This document shows, piece after piece, positions 17,567-25,134 of a stretch of 37,244 nt of DNA. The translations under genes were made by a program, and so were the position numbers. The notes under the pieces are model-generated. The model was given only the letters and a program-made list of their open reading frames with translations, was not told where the DNA came from and ran no database searches. Each line of letters opens with the position of its first letter. Within the stretch, counting starts at the first letter, position 1. The DNA lies in contig JAGAUY010000022.1 of assembly GCA_017620525.1 (NCBI GenBank), forward strand, positions 1 through 37,244, written 5' to 3'. This DNA is from Oscillospiraceae bacterium (GTDB taxonomy: Bacteria; Bacillota; Clostridia; Oscillospirales; Oscillospiraceae).

Positions 17567-17965
17567 ATGAAAAACAGAAGATTTGCGGCAAGTATCCTTT
17601 GGATCGTGGTTGGCATCGGACTGATGATCTGGTGCTGGCTGGGCTCGGCGGATGAGTACTGGAACGGCATGGGTACCGCGCTGGTTGTGGTGGGTATCCT
17701 TCAGCTGGTGCGGCATATCCGCTACAGAACCGATGAAGCTTACAGAGAGAATGTGGATGTGGAAGCAGGTGATGAACGCAACAAGTATATCGCCATGAAG
17801 GCCTGGTCCTGGGCGGGATACCTGTATGTTATGATCGCGGCTGTGGCATCTGTTGTGCTGAAGATCGCGGGTTTTGAGGAGCTGGTTCCTCTGACTGCCG
17901 GCAGCGTGTGTCTGATCATGGTAATATACTGGCTGTCCTATCTGTTCCTTCGCAAAAAGTATTGA
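17567..17965 (+). CDS. Small membrane protein paired with the XRE regulator
   Basis: A 132-residue protein with four predicted membrane helices in two pairs (about residues 8-26, 35-48, 82-102 and 108-127). Between the pairs is a charged loop rich in acidic and basic residues (YRTDEAYRENVDVEAGDERNKY). I recognise the arrangement of a short XRE regulator followed by such a membrane protein in many Firmicutes; the function is unknown. GGGAGG overlapping the XRE stop serves as its ribosome-binding site. A terminator follows. Confidence 0.85.
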   Translation: MKNRRFAASILWIVVGIGLMIWCWLGSADEYWNGMGTALVVVGILQLVRHIRYRTDEAYRENVDVEAGDERNKYIAMKAWSWAGYLYVMIAAVASVVLKIAGFEELVPLTAGSVCLIMVIYWLSYLFLRKKY

Positions 17966-17973
17966 CCGGAATA

Positions 17974-18017
17974 AAAAACGCAAGGCGCGGGGTTATCCGC
18001 GTCTTGCGTTATTTCTG
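17974..18017. terminator. Bidirectional terminator between convergent units
   Basis: A 14-base stem with one G-U pair around the loop GGTTAT (about 17978-18011). A six-A run on its left acts as a T run for the minus strand, and TATTTCTGTTT follows on the plus strand. The YitT-family stop codon lies inside the hairpin. Confidence 0.82.
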
Positions 18018-18610
18018 TTTGTGGGGATCTTCTGGATCCAGCCGATGATCTGCCCGGAAAGGATCACCGTCAGCAGGGAATAGGCGATCCGTTTCAGCGG
18101 AATATAGGTCAGCGACAGACCCAGCACCGTCAGATCGCTGATCATATAGATCCACTGTATCTCGATCCCGGTGACATGGGACAGGCTCATGGCCAGTGCA
18201 TCGTCGCCGCTGGTGGCGCCGCCGGCGCGGACGCACAGGCCCGCACCGATGCCGATGAACAGCGCACCGACGACGGAGGCAGTCAGAGGCATATTGGCGA
18301 TTTCCGGCCACAGAGGCGGGAAACATTCAAAGACAGCATAGCCAGCAGAATAGCCGCAGGCTGCCACCACGGAATAACCGATAAATTCTTTGCCCAGTAC
18401 TTTCCAGCCCAGAGCATAGCAGAGGATATTCAGGATAAAACTCGATATGGCAGGGGAGATGTGAAACCAGTGGCTGAGCAGCAGTGTCAGACCAAAGACA
18501 CCGCCCTCCGTGACGCTGGACAGGGCGTGGATGTTATATATGCCGAAAGCCTGGAACGCGGAGCTGAAGAAGGCGACCGCGCAGTTTGAGATTCTTAGCT
18601 TGGGTATCAT
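17993..18610 (-). CDS. YitT-family membrane protein (DUF161)
   Basis: A 205-residue protein with about five membrane helices and the family landmarks: an early GIYNIHALSSVTEGGVFGLTLLL segment, the GxGAGLCVRAGGATSGDDALAMSLSH motif near residue 130, and a final helix pair. It lacks the soluble C-terminal domain (DUF2179) found in longer YitT proteins. Function is unknown; transport is often proposed. The ATG at 18610 has an AAGGAG site. Its start overlaps the tmcAL stop by four bases (ATGA), so the two are coupled. The frame is open further upstream inside tmcAL, but those residues are not family-like. Confidence 0.9.
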   Translation of the reverse strand: MIPKLRISNCAVAFFSSAFQAFGIYNIHALSSVTEGGVFGLTLLLSHWFHISPAISSFILNILCYALGWKVLGKEFIGYSVVAACGYSAGYAVFECFPPLWPEIANMPLTASVVGALFIGIGAGLCVRAGGATSGDDALAMSLSHVTGIEIQWIYMISDLTVLGLSLTYIPLKRIAYSLLTVILSGQIIGWIQKIPTNRNNARRG

Positions 18611-19764
18611 GTGGACTCCTTGTGACAATATACTCTTCGTTTTGCTTCGCAGCCCGGGGCTTCGGCAGCGCCGACGGAAAAAAGACCGTAAAGATCGCCC
18701 ATACGGCATTCCTTTTCCCAACAGGGGCTGTCGGCAGGTTCGCCGGCATTGAGGAAGATGCCGTGATTGCGGGCTTCTTTCAGAACCAGACGTCCCCGGT
18801 CCGTGAAGGCCAGGACCCGGGTGTAGGGGATGGGGGAAGTCAGATCTTCGGCGGTCAGTCCGAGAAACGCGCACAGCATCATTCGGTCGAGACGGGTGAG
18901 GGTGTAACGCTTGGATTTGGTGGCTTCCAGGATTTCGTCCAGCGTGGAAAGGGAACGGCAGTTGTGCATGAATTTTCGCCAGAGACCTTCGGAGCCGTAG
19001 GGAAGCGCCTCGAATTCTTCATCTGTCATGGTCCGCAGACGGGCAAGGACCGCACGCTCTCCCGCAGCGAGGGTATGCAGCGGCGCGTGTTCGAAAATTT
19101 CAGCGGCAGCGCCTGGGACGTAGGATTTCCAGTATCTACCCTCCAGCATCAGCGCGCGCAGGGAAGTGGCGGAAGGGTTTTCCAGATCCGCCTTCAGATC
19201 GTGATAGCTGCCCCGGCGGAGGATCGGAATGGGTTCCATGGAAGAATTCCGGGAGAGGATGGCTTTGCAGTATTCCACAGCCAGGATGTTGTTGGGACTG
19301 GCAAGGATGCTTCCTTCCAGATGCATAGCCTCCAGCGCAGCCTGCCGGGCGGCGGGGAAGGATTTTCCGGAGTCCAGTTCCCGGCGAAGCAGGGGCGGAA
19401 AGGAGTCCGACAGCAGCGCCCGGGTGAGTTTCAGCAGTGTTTCCCTATCGTCAGTCTCAGCGCCGAAGCACAGTCCGTCGCAGAAACCCGACAGGATCTC
19501 CACGCCGCCGGAGGCAAAGCCTTCTGCGGAGGAAAGGGCGCAGGGGATCGGCAGCTCCAGCACCAGGTCCGCACCGCTTAAGACCGCAGCTTTTGCACGG
19601 AGGGATTTGTCCACAATGGCGGGAGCGCCCCGCTGAACGTAGTTGCCGCTCATCAGGCAAACGATGGCGGTATCGGGGCCGTAGAGCGCCCGGATGGTAT
19701 CCATCTGCTTCCGGTGTCCCAGGTGCAGGGGGTTGTATTCGCAGATAATGCCGATGGTTTTCAA
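18607..19764 (-). CDS. tmcAL: tRNA(Met) cytidine acetate ligase (YlbM family)
   Basis: TmcAL activates acetate with ATP and forms N4-acetylcytidine at the wobble base of elongator tRNA-Met. The 385-residue protein starts KTIGIICEYNPLHLGHRKQM, the nucleotidyltransferase HxGH-type motif, then MSGNYVQRGAPAIVDK, ADLVLELP, and later SPNNILAVEY and a helical C-terminal half, all in family order. No ATG gives this N-terminus; the start is a TTG at 19764 with AAAGGAGGG seven bases before it. The neighbour across the divergent gap is acetate kinase, which also handles acetate; the pairing may be coincidence. Confidence 0.92.
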   Translation of the reverse strand: MKTIGIICEYNPLHLGHRKQMDTIRALYGPDTAIVCLMSGNYVQRGAPAIVDKSLRAKAAVLSGADLVLELPIPCALSSAEGFASGGVEILSGFCDGLCFGAETDDRETLLKLTRALLSDSFPPLLRRELDSGKSFPAARQAALEAMHLEGSILASPNNILAVEYCKAILSRNSSMEPIPILRRGSYHDLKADLENPSATSLRALMLEGRYWKSYVPGAAAEIFEHAPLHTLAAGERAVLARLRTMTDEEFEALPYGSEGLWRKFMHNCRSLSTLDEILEATKSKRYTLTRLDRMMLCAFLGLTAEDLTSPIPYTRVLAFTDRGRLVLKEARNHGIFLNAGEPADSPCWEKECRMGDLYGLFSVGAAEAPGCEAKRRVYCHKEST

Positions 19765-19803
19765 AAATCTCCCTCCTTTTCGCAAAAAAATTCCTTTGAG
19801 GGG

Positions 19804-19832
19804 TTGAGAAATGGAAATTAATGAAATATAAT
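19804..19832 (+). promoter_or_regulatory. Promoter of ackA
   Basis: TTGAGA (19804-19809), 17 bases, perfect TATAAT (19827-19832), leaving an AT-rich untranslated leader of about 60 bases. Confidence 0.8.
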
Positions 19833-19901
19833 ATCATTAGCTATGGCTATCATAACATAAGAAGCTAAAAAATAAAATAATATTTTTAGGAGGCAATTCC
19901 A

Positions 19902-21089
19902 ATGAATGTTCTGGTTATCAACGCAGGCTCTTCCAGCCTTAAGTATCAGCTGATGAACCCCGAGACCGGCGACGTCAGCGCAAAGGGTCTGTGCGAGCGT
20001 ATCGGTATCGACGGCCGTCTGACTCACAAGGTCGGCGACAGCAAGGTCGTTAAGGAGATCCCCATGCCCACCCACGGCGAGGCGATTGCATCCGTTATGG
20101 ACGCTCTGGTTGACGCTGAAATCGGTGTCATCAAGTCCGTTTCCGAGATCGACGCTGTTGGTCATCGTGTTGTCCACGGCGGCAACAAGTTCGCTGATTC
20201 CTGCATCATTGATGATTCTGTCATCAAGGGCATTGAGGATTGCATCCCCCTGGGCCCCCTGCATAATCCTGCAAACCTGCTGGGTATCACCGCATGCCAG
20301 AAGCTGATGCCCACCACTCCTCAGGTTGCTGTGTTTGATACCGCATTCCACATGACCATGGCTCCCAAGGCCTACCGTTATGCCATCCCCACCGAGTATT
20401 ATGAGAAGGACGCCATCCGCCGTTACGGCTTCCACGGCACCTCCCATAAGTATGTCGCCCGCCGTGTTGCCGATCTGGTCGGCGAGAATGTCAAGATGGT
20501 CAACTGCCATCTGGGCAACGGCTCTTCCATGGCTGCCATCCTGAACGGCAAGTGCCAGGACACCACCATGGGCCTGACTCCTCTGGCTGGCGTTCCCATG
20601 GGCACCCGCTGCGGCGACATCGACGCAGGTGTTGTCCAGTTCATCTGCAACAACTACAACATGAGCGTCAATGACTGCCTGAACATGCTGAATAAGAAGT
20701 CCGGCATGCAGGGTATGTCCGGCGTTTCCTCCGACTTCCGCGATCTGGAAGAAGGCGCAAGGAACGGCAATGCCGACTGCGCTCTGGCCCGTGAGAAGTT
20801 CTGCTACGAAGTTGCCAAGTATGTCGGCGCTTACGCTGCTGCCATGAACGGCATCGACGTCATCACCTTCACCGCCGGTGTCGGCGAGAACGACGGCGGC
20901 GTCCGTGCAGCTGTCTGCGAGTACCTGGGCTACCTGGGCGTCAAGATCGATCCCGAGAAGAACAGCAAGCGCGGCCAGGAGATCAAGATCTCTACCGATG
21001 ATTCCAAGGTTCAGGTTTGGATCGTTCCCACCAACGAAGAGCTGATGATCGCTCAGGATACCGCTGAGCTGGTCAATGCTGCCAAGTAA
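19902..21089 (+). CDS. ackA: Acetate kinase
   Basis: AckA converts acetyl phosphate and ADP into acetate and ATP, the energy-yielding last step of acetate fermentation. The 395-residue protein has NVLVINAGSSSLKYQL at the start, DAVGHRVVHGG, the DTAFHMTM motif, the RRYGFHGTSHKYVA signature, HLGNGSSMAA, and near the end FTAGVGENDGGVR. Length is typical. The ATG follows AGGAGG with good spacing. The codon choice is notably uniform (favoured C-ending codons), as expected for a highly expressed gene. The usual partner pta is not adjacent. A hairpin separates it from pepT. Confidence 0.98.
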   Translation: MNVLVINAGSSSLKYQLMNPETGDVSAKGLCERIGIDGRLTHKVGDSKVVKEIPMPTHGEAIASVMDALVDAEIGVIKSVSEIDAVGHRVVHGGNKFADSCIIDDSVIKGIEDCIPLGPLHNPANLLGITACQKLMPTTPQVAVFDTAFHMTMAPKAYRYAIPTEYYEKDAIRRYGFHGTSHKYVARRVADLVGENVKMVNCHLGNGSSMAAILNGKCQDTTMGLTPLAGVPMGTRCGDIDAGVVQFICNNYNMSVNDCLNMLNKKSGMQGMSGVSSDFRDLEEGARNGNADCALAREKFCYEVAKYVGAYAAAMNGIDVITFTAGVGENDGGVRAAVCEYLGYLGVKIDPEKNSKRGQEIKISTDDSKVQVWIVPTNEELMIAQDTAELVNAAK

Positions 21090-21105
21090 TTTCTGATGTT
21101 GCGAG

Positions 21106-21136
21106 AGAGCCGCCGCGTTCAGCGGCGGCTCTTTTC
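21106..21136 (+). terminator. Terminator of ackA, possibly leaky toward pepT
   Basis: A perfect 11-base GC-rich stem (21106-21116 with 21122-21132) followed by three more T. The pepT ribosome-binding site begins a few bases later and no separate pepT promoter is seen, so read-through is likely. Confidence 0.8.
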
Positions 21137-21154
21137 TCGAGAAAGGAGTATTCG

Positions 21155-22360
21155 ATGTCTTCTGTATCTGAGCGTTTCCTGCGCTATGTCTCTTTTGACA
21201 CCCAGTCCGATGAAGCTTCCGAAACCTGTCCCTCCACCGCCAAGCAGAAGCTGCTGGGCGCAGCGCTGGTGGATGAGATGAAGGAAATGGGCATTAAAGA
21301 TGCGTATATGGACGGGCATGGCTATGTTTACGGTACAGTGCCCGGTGATCCGAGCCTTCCCACCATCGGCCTTATCGCCCATATGGACACTGCTCCCGGC
21401 TGCTCCGGCGCGGATATCAGGGCGAAGATCGTGTCCTATGACGGCGGCGACATCTGCCTGAACGAGGAGCAGAATATCTGGATGAAGGAATCCGATTATC
21501 CCAGCCTCGCCGCAAACCGGGGCAAGCACCTGATCGTTACCGACGGCACCACACTGCTGGGCGCCGACGATAAGGCCGGTATTGCGGAGATCCTGTCCGC
21601 TGCGGAGTATCTGCTGCAGCATGATGTGAAGCATGCCACGCTGAAGATCGGTATCACGCCCGATGAGGAGATCGGACGCGGCGCGGATCTGTTCGATATC
21701 AAGGGATTTGGTGCGGACTATGCCTATACCGCTGACGGCGGCACCATCGGTGAGATCGAATACGAGAATTTCAACGGCGCCGGCGCGCAGGTCGTTTTCC
21801 ATGGACGGAGCATTCATCCCGGTTCTGCCAAGGATAAGATGGTCAATTCTCAGTATATTGCCATGGAGTTCCAGAGTCTGCTGCCTGCCGCCCAGAAGCC
21901 GGAGTATACCGACGGCTATGAGGGTTTCATCCATCTGGTGGGGATGGAGGGCGACGTGGAGAATTCCACGCTGAATTATATCATCCGTGACCACGACATG
22001 GCCAAATTCCAGTGCAAGAAGGAAGTCATGACGGCAGCGGCGGAGTATCTGAACCGGAAGTATGGCGATGGCACCGTTGAGCTGAATATTCGCGACAGCT
22101 ATTTCAATATGCGCGAGAAGGTCGAGCCTGTGATGTATGTTGTGGAGCGGGCCAGGAAGGCTATGGCAGCTGTCGGCATGGAACCCAGAACTGTTCCCAT
22201 CCGGGGCGGCACCGATGGAGCAAGGCTTTCTTTCGAGGGACTGCCCTGTCCGAACCTGTGCACCGGCGGCGAGAATTATCACGGACGGTTTGAGTATATC
22301 CCTGTGGAAGATATGGAGCTGTGCGTGAAGATGCTGGTTGAGATCCTGACGAATGTGTAA
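21155..22360 (+). CDS. pepT: Peptidase T (tripeptidase)
   Basis: PepT is a di-zinc M20 metallopeptidase that removes the N-terminal residue from tripeptides in the cytoplasm. The 401-residue protein begins SERFLRYVSFDTQSDE, typical for PepT, and shows the metal and catalytic motifs IAHMDTAPG near residue 80, GADDKAGIAEIL near 140, PDEEIGRGAD near 173, YTADGG near 195 and the C-terminal ENYHGRFEYIP near 370 with the last His ligand. Length is typical. A GAAAGGAG site precedes the ATG. It probably shares the ackA transcript by read-through. A strong terminator follows. Confidence 0.96.
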   Translation: MSSVSERFLRYVSFDTQSDEASETCPSTAKQKLLGAALVDEMKEMGIKDAYMDGHGYVYGTVPGDPSLPTIGLIAHMDTAPGCSGADIRAKIVSYDGGDICLNEEQNIWMKESDYPSLAANRGKHLIVTDGTTLLGADDKAGIAEILSAAEYLLQHDVKHATLKIGITPDEEIGRGADLFDIKGFGADYAYTADGGTIGEIEYENFNGAGAQVVFHGRSIHPGSAKDKMVNSQYIAMEFQSLLPAAQKPEYTDGYEGFIHLVGMEGDVENSTLNYIIRDHDMAKFQCKKEVMTAAAEYLNRKYGDGTVELNIRDSYFNMREKVEPVMYVVERARKAMAAVGMEPRTVPIRGGTDGARLSFEGLPCPNLCTGGENYHGRFEYIPVEDMELCVKMLVEILTNV

Positions 22361-22363
22361 AAT

Positions 22364-22396
22364 AAAATCCGGGACTGAATGGCAGTCCCGGATTTT
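22364..22396 (+). terminator. Terminator of pepT
   Basis: A perfect 14-base stem (22364-22377 with 22383-22396, loop AATGG) with A-run and T-run ends; it may serve both strands, since the cysteine-cluster gene ends just beyond on the minus strand. Confidence 0.93.
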
Positions 22397-22409
22397 CTGT
22401 TTTCGGTAA

Positions 22410-22733
22410 TTAACCCTCGAAGTCTTCTTCGTCAGCGATGGGAGCGGATTCCTCGATGACAGGCTCCTCTGCGACAGCTTCCTCAGCGGCGGGCTCTTCA
22501 GCGGCTTCTTCAGCAGCAGGCTCCTCAGCGACGGCTTCCTCGGCAGGAGCTTCTTCGCAGGGGCATTCCATTTCGCATTCGCAGTCTGCACAGTCTTCTG
22601 CATCGCACTTGCAGGGGCATGCGTTCAGCAGGTTCTTGCACCAGGCAACGATCTTGTCGCCGTAAGTGGCGATCACATAGGCAACGCCGACAACGGCAGC
22701 CAGAGCAGTCAGAATTTTGACAACAGTTTTCAT
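22410..22733 (-). CDS. Membrane-anchored protein with a metallothionein-like cysteine cluster and acidic repeat tail
   Basis: A 107-residue protein in three parts. Residues 4-24 form a single hydrophobic helix (anchor or signal). Residues 32-59 hold nine cysteines in 28 residues (C32, 39, 41, 43, 48, 51, 53, 57, 59), with several C-x-C pairs, as in small metal-binding proteins. Residues 60-107 are an almost pure Glu/Ala/Pro/Val tail with repeats of the type PAEEAVAEE. I know no named family. Metal binding is inferred from the cysteine spacing. The ATG has GGGAGG in front. A promoter with a perfect palindrome over its -10 box lies 32 bases upstream. The low-complexity tail looks real, since the gene has normal signals. 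Confidence 0.85.
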   Translation of the reverse strand: MKTVVKILTALAAVVGVAYVIATYGDKIVAWCKNLLNACPCKCDAEDCADCECEMECPCEEAPAEEAVAEEPAAEEAAEEPAAEEAVAEEPVIEESAPIADEEDFEG

Positions 22734-22759
22734 GAATTGACCTCCCTAAAATTATGCTA

Positions 22760-22793
22760 CTTCCAGTATAACCAATACTGGAAGAAAAAGCAA
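22760..22793 (-). promoter_or_regulatory. Promoter with palindromic operator for the cysteine-cluster gene
   Basis: Minus strand: -35 TTGCTT (22788-22793), 17 bases, -10 TATACT (22765-22770). A perfect inverted repeat, CTTCCAGTAT-5-ATACTGGAAG (22760-22784), covers the -10 and part of the spacer. No T run follows in either useful direction, so an operator is more likely than a terminator for birA. Confidence 0.7.
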
Positions 22794-22819
22794 CTAAAAC
22801 TTTGTGAAATAACTCGAAA

Positions 22820-23620
22820 TTATGCATAACCATACATTCCGCGGACGCTGACCTCACCGGAATTGACTGCTTCCTCAGCGCCGTCGCCGAAGCGCACCAG
22901 CAGCGCGCCTTCGTCGTCGATGCCCACGGCAGTTCCGTAGCGGACTGAGCCGTCCGCTTTGACCAGGGAGATATCCCTGCCCAGCGTGACACAGTCTGCA
23001 CGGTAGCGGTCCATGAGTGCGGCCTTGGCCGTCAGCAATTCCCGGTCCATCCGGTACAGCGATTCAATCATGGCAGCAGCGATCCGGGGGCGCTCAACAG
23101 TCCGCCCCGCAGCCATGGACAGGGAACCGGCCATGGAGCGGATCTCTTCGGAGAAATCCTGCGGACGCTGACTGCAGTTGATGCCAACACCCACGATGGC
23201 ATAATCCACCAGTCCGGAGGCGCTAATGCTCAGTTCTGTCAGGATTCCTGCCAATTTCTTTCCGCCGTAGACCATGTCGTTGGTCCATTTGATGCCGGGG
23301 CGGAAGCCTGCGGAGGCTTCCACGGCGTCGCACATGGCCACGGCTGCAGCGCAGGTCAGATGCATCAGCTGTACCGGAGGACAATTTGGCCGCAGGATTA
23401 CGCTCATGTAAATGCCGCAGCCGGCAGGAGACAGGAAGCTCCGTCCCAGCCGTCCCCGGCCCCCGGTCTGGTGGTCGGCAATCAGCACGGTGCCATGGGG
23501 GGCGCCCCCGGCGGCCAGCATCTTGGCATGGGTATTGGTGGAATCGATGGAATCAAAATAAAGGACAGAATCCTGCCAGGGGCAGGATTCTGTTATGTAT
23601 GCTCGGATTTGTTCTTTCAT
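22820..23620 (-). CDS. birA: Biotin--[acetyl-CoA-carboxylase] ligase, HTH-less
   Basis: BirA attaches biotin to carrier proteins by way of biotinyl-AMP. The 266-residue protein begins at the catalytic domain: FDSIDSTNTHAK, ADHQTGGRGRLGRSFLSP (the biotinyl-AMP loop, about residues 49-66), the KWTNDMVYGGKKLAGIL segment with the catalytic Lys near residue 110, and VGVGINCS, followed by the SH3-like C-terminal domain. The N-terminal helix-turn-helix of the repressor form is absent, so it is a monofunctional ligase. The frame is open upstream inside the neighbouring gene, but the ATG at 23620 starts five bases after that gene's stop. No clear ribosome-binding site is seen, suggesting coupling. Confidence 0.94.
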   Translation of the reverse strand: MKEQIRAYITESCPWQDSVLYFDSIDSTNTHAKMLAAGGAPHGTVLIADHQTGGRGRLGRSFLSPAGCGIYMSVILRPNCPPVQLMHLTCAAAVAMCDAVEASAGFRPGIKWTNDMVYGGKKLAGILTELSISASGLVDYAIVGVGINCSQRPQDFSEEIRSMAGSLSMAAGRTVERPRIAAAMIESLYRMDRELLTAKAALMDRYRADCVTLGRDISLVKADGSVRYGTAVGIDDEGALLVRFGDGAEEAVNSGEVSVRGMYGYA

Positions 23621-23624
23621 AAGA

Positions 23625-25034
23625 TTACGGAATATCGGGATTGACCGTTTCGGGGGGATTGTCCAGAATCTCAGGATGGCGCAGCAGGTTGCGGTAGTAC
23701 TTGAAGAAGGTGGCATAGTAGTAACCGTCCACGATGCGTTCGTCCAGAACGAACTTAACATCGATATACTTCTTCTGAACCACGGTGCCGTCCTCCTGGA
23801 CTTCGTTGGCCCGGCGCTTGCAGCCGAAGGCACCGAAGCAAGGCAGATTGCCGAAGTCATACAGGTGATGGTAGATGGGCTGGATGCCCAGAGAACCCAT
23901 GGAGGTGAAGAACAGGCTGCCATGGAAGGGACTCAGCTCCAGCAGGAACTTGGGAAGCAGACCGAAATAATCCAGCAGCTTCAGCAGCCACACGGTAAAC
24001 TTCAGAATAACGCTGGGGATCATGTTCAGATACATGATCAGATTGTCCAGACTGGAATCCAGCTCCTGGGTTTTTTTGACGCTTTCGATGGCGGCATTCA
24101 GCTTCTTGTAGACATCCTGTGCCGTGTCATGGGGGGTCAGATGGACCTTGATGGAGGTGTCGGGGGAGTCAACGGTCATTTCTTTCTTGACCACCATGCA
24201 GTACTGGATGTCGCTGCCGCGGGAGAATACCTTCTGGCCGGAGATGAAGCGGTTCAGCTGGGGATACTTTGCCACACCCCGGACATAGGCCGCCAGCAGA
24301 ACGTGGGTGATGCCGAAATCGGTCATGCCCTCTCTGCGCTTCTGGCGGATGTAGCGGTCCACATGGGTGATCTCGAAAGATTCTTCGAAGAGATTGGAGC
24401 AGGTATTGCGCTCCACCTGGAAGTAGGCGGTGATCTGCGCCATGGGCGACAGGGTGCGCACGCGCCGTCCGTCGGGGCGGTCGCCCCAGGTGGGATGATA
24501 CTCACCGGCGGGGGAGATGCGGATGGCGAATACCAGTACCAATACACCGACCAGCATCAGAATATCAGGCAGACTGGACAGATCGCCGTTCATCAGAGCT
24601 TCCCGCTGATAATACAGGATCACAGCCAGAGGGGCTCCTGCCACGATCAGCAGCAGAAGGGAAGTGATCTTCCGGGCACCGGAGGTGATCTCTGTATACA
24701 TAAAGGCAAAGAAAAACAGCGCGATCCAGAACAGCCAGGTGATCAGACCGCTGTCGATGTTGCTGCGGACCCAGATTCCGGAATAGATGGCGACCATCCA
24801 GACAGGAATCGCGGTCTTATAGAACATCTCCCTGCCGTTTAAGAGAACGATGAGCACATACAGCACAGCTGCTGCGACTGGCAGAACGATTTGGCTCCAC
24901 ACGTACAGCGGATCTCCGGCCCCTTTCACACCGGAGAGCGCAATGCGGGCCACTGCCGAGCAGACCATGCAAAGTGCCATCAGCCAGGTCAGAACATTTC
25001 TGTTGCTGACGTAAAAATGAATTCTTCTTTCCAT
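23625..25034 (-). CDS. Six-helix membrane protein fused to a 2-oxoacid dehydrogenase E2-like acyltransferase domain
   Basis: A 469-residue protein. The first 175 residues contain about six membrane helices. From about residue 195 to the end it resembles the catalytic domain of 2-oxo acid dehydrogenase E2/chloramphenicol acetyltransferase, with no lipoyl domain; the C-terminal KKYIDVKFVLDERIVDGYYYATFFKYY matches the family's DHRxxDG motif but has Glu432 where the catalytic His is expected. A hydrophobic stretch near residues 345-372 may lie on the membrane. Its substrate is unknown. The ATG at 25034 has no ribosome-binding site and lies three or four bases from the predicted transcript start. 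birA follows five bases after its stop, so they share a transcript. Confidence 0.85.
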   Translation of the reverse strand: MERRIHFYVSNRNVLTWLMALCMVCSAVARIALSGVKGAGDPLYVWSQIVLPVAAAVLYVLIVLLNGREMFYKTAIPVWMVAIYSGIWVRSNIDSGLITWLFWIALFFFAFMYTEITSGARKITSLLLLIVAGAPLAVILYYQREALMNGDLSSLPDILMLVGVLVLVFAIRISPAGEYHPTWGDRPDGRRVRTLSPMAQITAYFQVERNTCSNLFEESFEITHVDRYIRQKRREGMTDFGITHVLLAAYVRGVAKYPQLNRFISGQKVFSRGSDIQYCMVVKKEMTVDSPDTSIKVHLTPHDTAQDVYKKLNAAIESVKKTQELDSSLDNLIMYLNMIPSVILKFTVWLLKLLDYFGLLPKFLLELSPFHGSLFFTSMGSLGIQPIYHHLYDFGNLPCFGAFGCKRRANEVQEDGTVVQKKYIDVKFVLDERIVDGYYYATFFKYYRNLLRHPEILDNPPETVNPDIP

Positions 25035-25043
25035 AACATTGTC

Positions 25044-25072
25044 AGTATATCAGAAATCCTGTCGAATGGCAA
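25044..25072 (-). promoter_or_regulatory. Promoter giving a leaderless or near-leaderless transcript
   Basis: Minus strand: -35 TTGCCA (25067-25072), 17 bases, -10 TATACT (25044-25049). Transcription should start about 25037-25038, only three or four bases before the ATG at 25034, and no Shine-Dalgarno sequence is present. Confidence 0.68.
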
Positions 25073-25105
25073 TGTTTGATTTGCTCAACATTCCTGTTTG
25101 CAGCA

Positions 25106-25131
25106 AAAAGGCAGCCTTTCGGCTGCCTTTT
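25106..25131. terminator. Terminator of the homocysteine methyltransferase gene
   Basis: A perfect 11-base stem (25106-25116 with 25121-25131, loop TTTC). On the minus strand it is followed by T's (TTTTTGCTG), four bases after the stop codon of the methyltransferase gene. Confidence 0.88.
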
Positions 25132-25134
25132 GTG

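Noticed and set aside
22261-22310. Possible loss of a metal ligand in PepT because the sequence reads GENYHG rather than GHNxHG
   Set aside because: The ligand His in the family is the one in NYHG, which is present.
22410-22590. CRISPR or tandem DNA repeat in the Glu/Ala-rich coding stretch
   Set aside because: The repeats are short, irregular and in frame with a protein repeat (PAEEA type); there are no spacers.
22760-22784. Palindrome read as the terminator of birA
   Set aside because: The stem is AT-rich in its loop-side half, no T run follows on the minus strand, and it coincides with the -10 box of a well-spaced promoter.
23621-23923. N-terminal extension of birA that might supply a DNA-binding domain
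   Set aside because: The extension lies fully inside the membrane E2-like gene in another frame and has no helix-turn-helix pattern.
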